Assembly (NCBI GenBank): GCA_964399875.1
Contig: CAYNRQ010000032.1
Coordinates: 1-11,992, forward strand
DNA from: CAYNRQ01 sp964399875
GTDB lineage: Archaea > Aenigmatarchaeota > Aenigmatarchaeia > QMZP01
DNA: 11,992 nt
Direction: 5' to 3'
How positions within the stretch are numbered: position 1 is the first letter of the stretch; each line of letters opens with the position of its first letter. A program made the position numbers and the translations under genes. Under the pieces are notes generated by a model that was not told where the DNA came from, searched no databases, and saw only the letters and a program-made list of their open reading frames with translations. Below are positions 1 to 4,462 of the stretch, piece after piece.

Positions 1-44
1 ACTCAAGACACAAATCTGCTGTCAGAAGACAATTCTGAGACAGG

Positions 45-62
45 CAAAAACAGCTGTTTTTG
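45..62. repeat. Perfect 18-bp palindrome
   Basis: CAAAAACAGCTGTTTTTG is its own reverse complement. Weaker matching arms outside it (ACAG at 40-43, CTGT at 65-68) extend the dyad. It could be a protein binding site or part of a 3'-end signal for a gene lying to the left. With no gene boundary visible, its role is unknown. Confidence 0.5.
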
Positions 63-334
63 TGCTGTTCGGGATAGCTGGAGCTGACTTTAAAAACAGG
101 CCGGTTCCAGATGTATAATGCCCTTATTTTGGTTCAATTTGCTGTATAGGGCACACAGCCTGGGGGCCTTCAGCCTCTGCCAGTCCATTCGGACTATATT
201 TAACTGCAACTTATCTGTTGGATAAATTACAGGGAATCTCTAATATTTTCGTTAGTTTATATGATATGAGCATGATTTAATATAATATTATTTCATTATC
301 AGTAAGTTATAAAAAGCTATGGGTTGGGTAGGCT

Positions 335-426
335 TCATCCCTAAATTCCCACTAGATAGCGTTTAGCTATCTAGGCTTTGCGACATAATTCGGCTTACTA
401 ACCGAAAAACAACGATATACATTTTT
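335..426 (+). ncRNA. Candidate small structured RNA
   Basis: A TATA-like element, TTATAAAAAG at 307-316, would place a transcription start near 337. Downstream lie a perfect 9-bp hairpin (CTAGATAGC at 352-360, loop GTTTA, GCTATCTAG at 366-374) and a 5-bp hairpin (TTCGG at 389-393, 8-nt loop, CCGAA at 402-406), then a T run at 422-426. A promoter, two hairpins and an oligo-T end fit a short non-coding RNA. I do not recognise a family: no C/D boxes are evident and the H/ACA pattern is not clear. It could instead be the structured 3' region of the convergent regulator transcript. Confidence 0.3.
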
Positions 427-455
427 AATAATATATTGGTGAAACGGGAAATAAA

Positions 456-1037
456 TTACACTTCATTCACAAAAATAAGGTTGTCAGGCCATTTCTTCTT
501 TATCCTTCCGTTTTCCATGTTTATGGCCGGCATATAATTATGGTGAACCCTGACCAGTTTGTCCAGAGACATTGTTATTACATTTACAATGGCGTCTTCA
601 CCCAGTTTCTCTTTAAGGAATGGTATGATTTTGCCATTGAATTCCTCAACAAGATCCTCTCTTGTGGGTGCGTCAAGTATTATTAACAATGCCAGATGGC
701 CATCCTTGTCTCCCAGATAGGCCAATGATATAAACTTGGAGTTCAGCATTCTCCATGTGGGATCCTCTTCCAGGGCCTTCATATATTTCTCTCTGGTTAT
801 GCCTATTTTGAACAGAATTATGTAAGCATTTTTTGCATTAAAGATGTGCAGGCCGAACTCTCCCTTGTCTATAGAAGCATAATACCTTAGCAGTCTTTCT
901 TTTTCCAGCTTCTTTCTTTTTCTGTTCACTGTCATCACAGATATGCCTGTTTTTTTTGATATCTTGTTGTCACTCATTCTGGGGTCTCTTATTAACTCCC
1001 TTAATATCCTGACTTCCTGGTCATCCAGTTTTCTCAT
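456..1037 (-). CDS. Lrp/AsnC-like transcriptional regulator
   Basis: A 193-aa protein whose first ~55 residues form a winged helix-turn-helix of the Lrp/AsnC type. An LDDQEVRILREL helix is followed by a MSDNKISKKTGIS turn and a basic recognition helix (VMTVNRKRKKLEK), then a YYASID strand. The middle (about residues 60-150) is an alpha/beta effector-like region, but I cannot confirm a canonical RAM domain. The protein is about 40 residues longer than a typical Lrp because of a C-terminal extension. The ATG has no Shine-Dalgarno. A TATA-like, AT-rich dyad (1053-1066) sits 16-29 nt upstream, which fits a leaderless transcript that may be autoregulated. It is divergent from the 189-aa gene at 1136 across 98 bp, so it could control that gene too. 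The family call is good; the target is unknown. Confidence 0.75.
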   Translation of the reverse strand: MRKLDDQEVRILRELIRDPRMSDNKISKKTGISVMTVNRKRKKLEKERLLRYYASIDKGEFGLHIFNAKNAYIILFKIGITREKYMKALEEDPTWRMLNSKFISLAYLGDKDGHLALLIILDAPTREDLVEEFNGKIIPFLKEKLGEDAIVNVITMSLDKLVRVHHNYMPAINMENGRIKKKWPDNLIFVNEV

Positions 1038-1052
1038 ATTTTCACAACTTTT

Positions 1053-1066
1053 GTTATATTTATAAC
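1053..1066. promoter_or_regulatory. Dyad GTTATA-N2-TATAAC in the divergent promoter
   Basis: GTTATA (1053-1058) and TATAAC (1061-1066) are exact inverted arms around TT. The dyad sits where the TATA box of the minus-strand regulator gene should be, 16-29 nt from its ATG. A dimeric regulator such as the Lrp-like product could block TBP there. That role is inferred from position. Confidence 0.45.
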
Positions 1067-1083
1067 ATATTTATACGTGAAAC

Positions 1084-1115
1084 TATATAAATATTTGGTT
1101 TTTAATCTTAAATAG
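1084..1115 (+). promoter_or_regulatory. TATA elements for the gene at 1136
   Basis: Two TATA-like elements precede the ATG at 1136: TATATAAATA at about 1084-1093 and TTAAATAG at 1108-1115. The second is 21-28 nt upstream of the ATG, the spacing expected for a leaderless archaeal transcript. No Shine-Dalgarno is present. Confidence 0.45.
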
Positions 1116-1135
1116 ATATAATCTGATAGTATAAT

Positions 1136-1705
1136 ATGATACCGTCATGCCATGTCTCTGAGTTAAGAAGGTTAAAAAACAGTGTTTATAAAGAGATAGT
1201 TGATGCTGGCATTAGCGTGTATGAAACTGCTGATGCTGAATTAAGGAGTGCTGTTTCTGATGTGACGGAAGAGATAAGATTCCGAATGGCACGCAGAGAT
1301 GAATCGGTAATATCACCTGAAACGGATTTTAAGGACATGAACGGAGAGCCTTATTTTTTTAATCTTGATAAAACGGATCCCGGGTTTTCTGGTTGGAACA
1401 CCCTTTACAGAAAAACCAAGCTAGGTGATCGTGTCTGTAGTGTTGTTGTTTATAAGAACTGCAAAAAGGTTTTTGGTTTTGTGGATGTTAGAAGTCAGGG
1501 AGAAAATGCCAGTGAGTTTGGTTTCTTTTATATGGTTCCTGTAGATAACAATGGTGAACTGGCCTGCTTGAATACATATCTTCATACGAAATTAAGTAGT
1601 AACGGGAGCCTTAATCCGCAGATAGGGAGATTTGCCAATAATCTTATTAAGGAAATGGAAATGTATGGCAAACAGTCTGTTTTTCCCTTCATGGAAGATG
1701 TTTAA
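1136..1705 (+). CDS. Hypothetical 189-aa protein, first of a possible paralogue pair
   Basis: A soluble, mixed alpha/beta protein of 189 residues with no signal peptide or membrane segment. I do not recognise a family. The N-terminal ~60 residues look helical and charged. The middle has a hydrophobic strand series (VCSVVVY at 100-106, VFGFVDV at 112-118, FGFFYMV at 128-134). It shares a gapless L77...D81-P82 motif and a later NGS...LNPxI motif with the 189-aa protein encoded at 1966-2535, so the two may be diverged paralogues. Coding quality is good (uninterrupted, AGA-rich, AT-type promoter). It is divergent from the Lrp-like gene, which makes that regulator a candidate controller. Function unknown. 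Confidence 0.7.
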   Translation: MIPSCHVSELRRLKNSVYKEIVDAGISVYETADAELRSAVSDVTEEIRFRMARRDESVISPETDFKDMNGEPYFFNLDKTDPGFSGWNTLYRKTKLGDRVCSVVVYKNCKKVFGFVDVRSQGENASEFGFFYMVPVDNNGELACLNTYLHTKLSSNGSLNPQIGRFANNLIKEMEMYGKQSVFPFMEDV

Positions 1706-1723
1706 GATTTAACATAAATTTAA

Positions 1724-1912
1724 TTATGTATGGCCAAGAATCCTTAATACATACTCATGCATTTTCCAGGGCCTGATTGTTGCAAAACCCAAAGCGTATG
1801 AGATCAACAACTCAAAAATATGTTTGATTGTACCTGCATTGCGGGACAGGGTTAGAAAATCCTTGATCGCACTCCTGGGTTGTTTCTTGCTGTGAATAAT
1901 CCCAATCTTGGT
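1724..1912 (-). pseudogene. Probable decayed coding fragment
   Basis: On the minus strand a 62-codon open frame runs from just after a TAA (1913-1915) to a TAA at 1724-1726. It has no ATG, GTG or TTG near its 5' end. Its translation looks protein-like, with basic SKKQPRSAIKDFLTLSR, then a hydrophobic helix (IFELLISYALGFATI), then RPWKMHEYVLRILGHT. This suggests the C-terminal remnant of a larger gene whose front was lost, perhaps when the gene now starting at 1966 or its promoter arrived. I cannot name the family. A chance open frame is possible. Confidence 0.35.
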
Positions 1913-1927
1913 TTAGTGACCAAAAAC

Positions 1928-1938
1928 TTTATAAATAG
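1928..1938 (+). promoter_or_regulatory. Strong TATA box for the gene at 1966
   Basis: TTTATAAATAG matches the archaeal TATA consensus closely and is the clearest promoter in the window. It predicts a transcription start around 1957-1960, so the leader before the ATG at 1966 would be only a few nucleotides. Confidence 0.6.
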
Positions 1939-1940
1939 TT

Positions 1941-1959
1941 ATTACTATACAATAGTAAT
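1941..1959. promoter_or_regulatory. Operator-like 19-bp inverted repeat
   Basis: ATTACTAT (1941-1948) and ATAGTAAT (1952-1959) are perfect 8-bp inverted arms around ACA. The dyad lies between the TATA box (1928-1938) and the ATG (1966), over the predicted transcription start. A repressor bound there would block RNA polymerase recruitment. The ATTAC/GTAAT half-sites recur in a dyad at 11115-11130. Confidence 0.55.
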
Positions 1960-1965
1960 GATATT

Positions 1966-2535
1966 ATGAGACGAATAGGGCCATCTTATAAGTGTGGGTT
2001 GGAAGATGCGGGTGAAGTTGCCAAACACCTAGAGGGTGGCATGTTTGGCATATATAAGATGAGAGATAAGCCTGAATCTGCTTCTGGTATTGTGCACAAA
2101 AGTGCAATTTCTGCTGAGGATTTTGGCAGGCTGGCGCTTCCAGGTAAAGTCCTTGGGTCCAGGGAAAGGCCGTCATCCTATCATATATGGGATTTGAATA
2201 CGAAAGATCCTGTAAGGGGCAGATCAGGAAACATGCGTCTAAAATATGCGGAAGAAGAGGGTGTATATGTTACTGTTTATGACAGAAAAGAAAACCGTTT
2301 ACTTTTGTTTGCAAAGGAAGATGATATTTTGAAGCCTGTGGGTTATATTTATGGATGCCTTTTAGAAGATGGGCAAAGCTTGTGCGAAGCTCTGATGGGA
2401 CAAGGATTCCAAGTTGAGCCCATAGGCAGGAGGGGTGACCTTGCAGTCAGAAAGAATGGTTCAATATTGGGGGTGCTGAATCCCAGAATCAGATATAAAC
2501 CGCATAAGTTATTTCTCAAACGGTTAATTGATTAG
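1966..2535 (+). CDS. Hypothetical 189-aa protein ending inside repeat copy 1
   Basis: A soluble 189-aa protein with no signal peptide or membrane segment and no family I recognise. It has a WDLNTKDP motif (75-82), a strand region YVTVYDRKENRLLLFA (101-116), a GYIYGCLLEDG segment (126-136) and NGSILGVLNPRI (164-175). The DP at 81-82 and the NGS...LNPxI motif match the 189-aa protein encoded at 1136, suggesting distant paralogy. The last six codons and the TAG (2515-2535) belong to the 179-nt repeat, so the native C terminus may have been replaced by an insertion. An in-frame coding-like tail resumes after the repeat (2694-2805). A strong TATA box and an operator-like dyad precede the gene, implying tight regulation. 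Confidence 0.7.
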   Translation: MRRIGPSYKCGLEDAGEVAKHLEGGMFGIYKMRDKPESASGIVHKSAISAEDFGRLALPGKVLGSRERPSSYHIWDLNTKDPVRGRSGNMRLKYAEEEGVYVTVYDRKENRLLLFAKEDDILKPVGYIYGCLLEDGQSLCEALMGQGFQVEPIGRRGDLAVRKNGSILGVLNPRIRYKPHKLFLKRLID

Positions 2536-2693
2536 CTCCTTACCACCGGTCATACACAATTGGTTAATAAGACTGGCGGGATGCGGAGCTCCTGGTTAAT
2601 TGTTTGAGAGTAATTCCGCATAGTGACTGGTGACTGTTAGCGATTACCTTGTTTGGAACCACCGGTCAGAGACCGGTGGAATTCTGATTTAAA
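2515..2693 (+). repeat. 179-nt structured repeat, copy 1
   Basis: Differs from copy 2 (11164-11342) at only five positions. On the plus strand it folds into a long hairpin. The outer stem pairs 2515-2530 with 2593-2608 (16 pairs, five of them G-U), the next pairs AGCTCC (2534-2539) with GGAGCT (2585-2590), and the inner pairs CCACCGGTC (2543-2551) with GACTGGCGG (2571-2579) around a 19-nt loop. A strong 3' hairpin follows: CCACCGGTC (2659-2667), AGA, GACCGGTGG (2671-2679). Competing helices are also possible: ATGCGGA (2581-2587) with TCCGCAT (2615-2621), and GACTGGTG (2625-2632) with the CACC(G/A)GTC arms. The family is unrecognised. It could be a small RNA, a MITE-like element or a 3'-UTR module. 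Confidence 0.85.
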
Positions 2694-2805
2694 CATTCCT
2701 GATAGTGATATAGAAAATCCGTTAACAACCTTTGCTGATTGGTATAAACCACCTTCCCAGCTTGCTTATCTAGAAAAAAAGGCTCGCAAAAAGGGGAAAG
2801 GCTAA
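2694..2805 (+). pseudogene. Orphan C-terminal coding fragment after repeat copy 1
   Basis: Directly after the repeat an open frame encodes IPDSDIENPLTTFADW, then YKPPSQLAYLEKK, and ends ARKKGKG with TAA at 2803-2805. It has no start codon of its own apart from a TTG inside the repeat. It is in the same reading frame as the 189-aa gene ending at 2535 (2701 minus 1966 is a multiple of three). It may be the original C terminus of that gene, cut off by the repeat. The protein-like composition, with a basic tail, supports former coding. The link to the upstream gene is inferred. Confidence 0.35.
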
Positions 2806-2883
2806 TAGGAACGGATTTATTGATCTGCTCTAAATGCTTAATCCGCAAATTCCTTTTTTGATTAATGGTGATGGAAATATATA

Positions 2884-3024
2884 ATGATTGGTGTATGGGA
2901 GGTTGAATCTTATATTTTATTTGATGACAAAACTAAAAAAGAAAAAGCCTGCGTTCCGGGGAACGCAGGATTGGAGATGGGAGGTGATAACTTTGTGCGC
3001 AGGAGCAAGGCTATTAATAAATGA
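2884..3024 (+). CDS. Possible 46-aa small protein
   Basis: ATG at 2884 opens a 46-codon frame ending at TGA 3022-3024. The product starts MIGVWEVESYILFDDK and ends DNFVRRSKAINK; I recognise no family. The composition is balanced and more protein-like than the longer overlapping frame at 2888-3142. A GGTG motif at 2867-2870 is 13 nt upstream, farther than usual. A strong hairpin in the DNA (2948-2969) lies inside the frame and would be translated as part of it. It could be another broken remnant like the fragment just upstream. Confidence 0.3.
   Translation: MIGVWEVESYILFDDKTKKEKACVPGNAGLEMGGDNFVRRSKAINK
2948..2969. repeat. Strong 9-bp hairpin with a CGGG loop
   Basis: CCTGCGTTC (2948-2956), loop CGGG, GAACGCAGG (2961-2969) is a perfect GC-rich stem in an otherwise AT-rich stretch. 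No T run follows on either strand, so it is not a simple terminator. A perfect 9-nt Shine-Dalgarno match (GGAGGTGAT, 2980-2988) follows 11 nt later on the plus strand. Confidence 0.5.
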
Positions 3025-3040
3025 ACATTTTGAGGGAGAA

Positions 3041-3066
3041 CTGAAAAGGCCTTGCCTTTCTTTCAG
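3041..3066. terminator. Possible bidirectional 3' hairpin
   Basis: CTGAAA (3041-3046) pairs with TTTCAG (3061-3066) and AGGC (3047-3050) pairs with GCCT (3054-3057), leaving a 3-nt bulge and a CTT loop. It lies between the end of the small plus-strand frame (3024) and the stop of the minus-strand 60-aa gene (3110). It could end transcripts from either side. There is no long T run, so the call is weak. Confidence 0.3.
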
Positions 3067-3109
3067 GTCCTCTGCCCCAGTTTGGATTGTATCTCATGAT
3101 TATCGCCTC

Positions 3110-3292
3110 TTAGCTTATCTTACTCAGGACATTCTTCCATAGCAATTCGAACTGTCTCAGGGTGAGCCCCTGATTCTTCATCTCCACCATGGGCCAGTAC
3201 TTGTTCAGAAGAACGGCAACCCGGTCATCCTCTGTTTTCTGGCTTTTTACCATGGTTTCGAGTTTTCTTGCAATGGAATATATATTTTTCAT
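3110..3292 (-). CDS. 60-aa hypothetical protein downstream of orc1/cdc6
   Basis: A small, charged, helical-looking protein beginning MKNIYSIARKLETMVKSQK and ending FELLWKNVLSKIS. I recognise no domain. I place the start at the ATG at 3290-3292 rather than the in-frame GTG at 3299-3301, because GGTGAT (3297-3302, minus strand) is a good Shine-Dalgarno 4 nt before this ATG. The gene follows orc1/cdc6 on the same strand. A terminator-like hairpin (3321-3345) and a second perfect hairpin (3303-3319) touching the ribosome binding site separate the two, so its expression may be attenuated or translationally controlled. Its position suggests a replication-linked role, but that is a guess. Confidence 0.6.
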   Translation of the reverse strand: MKNIYSIARKLETMVKSQKTEDDRVAVLLNKYWPMVEMKNQGLTLRQFELLWKNVLSKIS

Positions 3293-3302
3293 ATTTATCA
3301 CC

Positions 3303-3319
3303 GAGGCCGTTAAGGCCTC
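3303..3319 (-). promoter_or_regulatory. Hairpin abutting a ribosome binding site
   Basis: On the minus strand GAGGCC, loop TTAAC, GGCCTC forms a perfect 6-bp stem that ends at 3303. The GGTGAT Shine-Dalgarno of the 60-aa gene begins immediately after, at 3302. A stable stem with no spacer could limit or position ribosome loading. Function is inferred from geometry only. Confidence 0.35.
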
Positions 3320-3320
3320 T

Positions 3321-3345
3321 AAAAATAGGTTATCCTTGACCTATT
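3321..3345 (-). terminator. Terminator-like hairpin after orc1/cdc6
   Basis: Read on the minus strand, AATAGGT and ACCTATT form a 7-bp stem around an 8-nt loop and run into five T residues. This resembles an intrinsic terminator 34 nt past the orc1/cdc6 stop. If it is only partly efficient, the 60-aa gene would be a weakly expressed distal gene of the same unit. Confidence 0.45.
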
Positions 3346-3378
3346 AAAAGGCTGAGGGAAGGGGATTTCTCCTGTCCG

Positions 3379-4386
3379 CTAGTCCGCTAAAGAATAGGTC
3401 CGCCACCTGCCTGTTCCTGATGGTTTCACATGGTTATAGCGGACAAGTTTTTCCAGATATCTCCTGAATGTCCTGTCTGTTATAATCTTTATGCCCTGTT
3501 TTTGTGAGATGTTTTGTAATTCCTTAAAAAGCTTTCCAGAATCCATATCTCCTGACTTCAGTATATCAAGAATGAGTTTTTGGTGTTGGTTTATTTTTTC
3601 CTCTGGCCAGTTTTTCTGGATGAACCTTTCTATTACAGAATCTTGTATCTTCTCTATGTCCTTGTTCTCTGCGTCCTGGGCTATTATCCTTAAGGTTTGA
3701 ATAGCAACCCTTGCATCATTCCCTGATGCTGAAGCTATCCTTTCCAGCTGTGTGTTTTTTATAACGCCCGGTACAAGGCCCCATTCTGCCCTGTCTTTAA
3801 GTATCTCAAAAATCTCCCTGGAATTGTACTGTGGAAATTCTATGTTTTCTGCAGAGGCCAGCCTGCTTCTAACCCTTTGATCTGTTTTATAAAGGGCTGT
3901 CTCAGAATTAGCTATAAGTATAAGGCATATGTTTTTTATGTTGACAAGGGTGTAAAGGATTTTATCATCTTCTAGTTTGTCTACCTCGTCCAGTATTATT
4001 ACAGCTGGATTTTCTTCTAGTTTTTTGTTCAGAAGATCCAAAAGCTCGTCTGCAGGCATGCCTTTTCTGTGGATTGATAGCGTGAGACCGAACTGGTCTA
4101 ATATGCTGTAAAGTGTCTTGAAGCTTGATGGTGTATCCCAGCAGTTTATATAAGCCCTTAAAACAGAGGCCTGTTCTTTTAGTTTCTGGGTAACATATTT
4201 TGCTATGCACGTCTTGCCTGTGCCGGGTTTTCCATATAAGAAGGAGTTTATGGGTGGCAGGCCTTTAAGTATGGGCTCCAGACAGTCCCTTATGGTTTTG
4301 AGCTGGCCGTCCCTGTGGACAACCCTGCTTGGAATAAAATCTTCTGTGAGAGCATCAAGGTTTTTTATTATCCTCTTTTCTTCCAT
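3379..4386 (-). CDS. orc1/cdc6: Orc1/Cdc6-type replication initiator ATPase
   Basis: A 335-aa AAA+ ATPase of the archaeal Orc1/Cdc6 family, which binds replication origins and loads MCM helicase. Visible motifs are Walker A GKPGTGKT (52-59), Walker B IILDEVDKL (130-138), sensor 1 LILIANSE (155-162, N160), a likely arginine-finger region DQRVRSRL (169-176), and sensor 2 GNDARVAI (222-229, R226). A C-terminal winged-helix DNA-binding domain spans about 265-335. The protein is somewhat shorter than the usual ~370-420 residues, but no motif is missing. The ATG has no Shine-Dalgarno; a TATA-like CTATTAATT 20-28 nt upstream fits a leaderless start. It diverges from the YchF-like GTPase over 76 AT-rich bp. 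No clear origin recognition boxes are visible nearby. Confidence 0.93.
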   Translation of the reverse strand: MEEKRIIKNLDALTEDFIPSRVVHRDGQLKTIRDCLEPILKGLPPINSFLYGKPGTGKTCIAKYVTQKLKEQASVLRAYINCWDTPSSFKTLYSILDQFGLTLSIHRKGMPADELLDLLNKKLEENPAVIILDEVDKLEDDKILYTLVNIKNICLILIANSETALYKTDQRVRSRLASAENIEFPQYNSREIFEILKDRAEWGLVPGVIKNTQLERIASASGNDARVAIQTLRIIAQDAENKDIEKIQDSVIERFIQKNWPEEKINQHQKLILDILKSGDMDSGKLFKELQNISQKQGIKIITDRTFRRYLEKLVRYNHVKPSGTGRWRTYSLAD

Positions 4387-4462
4387 ATATAAATATTGTT
4401 AAAAGAATTAATAGGTTGGTTCTTTATTTTAGATATAAATCTATATATAATTAGGTGCTTTT

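Larger units (their letters stand above)
1..455. other. Left intergenic region without a convincing gene
   Basis: No convincing complete gene is visible. Two plus-strand frames are open from the left edge, to a TGA at 85-87 and to a TAA at 116-118. Either could be the last codons of a gene that begins outside the window, but neither can be recognised. The stretch holds an 18-bp perfect palindrome at 45-62, a short hairpin at 182-195 (AGTCC, loop ATTC, GGACT), a possible long-range pairing GCCCT (120-124) with AGGGC (148-152), and an AT-rich tract around 240-300. A possible small RNA at about 335-426 is listed separately. Confidence 0.5.

Noticed and set aside
1..118. Partial gene entering from the left edge
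   Set aside because: Two plus-strand frames are open from base 1, to 87 and 118, but neither gives a recognisable product, so I could not choose between them.
1964..2176. 70-aa minus-strand open frame
   Set aside because: It lies antisense inside the 189-aa gene, has no promoter of its own and has a composition typical of a shadow frame.
2515..2693. Repeat as part of an rRNA, tRNA or SRP RNA
   Set aside because: I compared it with what I know of 5S, 16S, 23S, tRNA and SRP RNA, and no conserved core motif fits. The short resemblance of GATTACCTTGTT to the 16S 3' end on the opposite strand is too brief.
2666..2848. 60-aa minus-strand open frame
   Set aside because: It overlaps the repeat end and the plus-strand coding-like tail, has no ribosome site or TATA box, and contains the repeat hairpin.
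2888..3142. 84-aa plus-strand open frame
   Set aside because: It overlaps a more protein-like frame (2884-3024) and runs antisense into the 60-aa gene. Its start lacks signals. The perfect Shine-Dalgarno inside it is noted as a finding instead.
4387..4462. Replication origin between orc1/cdc6 and ychF
   Set aside because: Origins often lie next to orc1/cdc6, but this gap is only 76 bp and shows no repeated origin recognition boxes, only TATA-type sequence.
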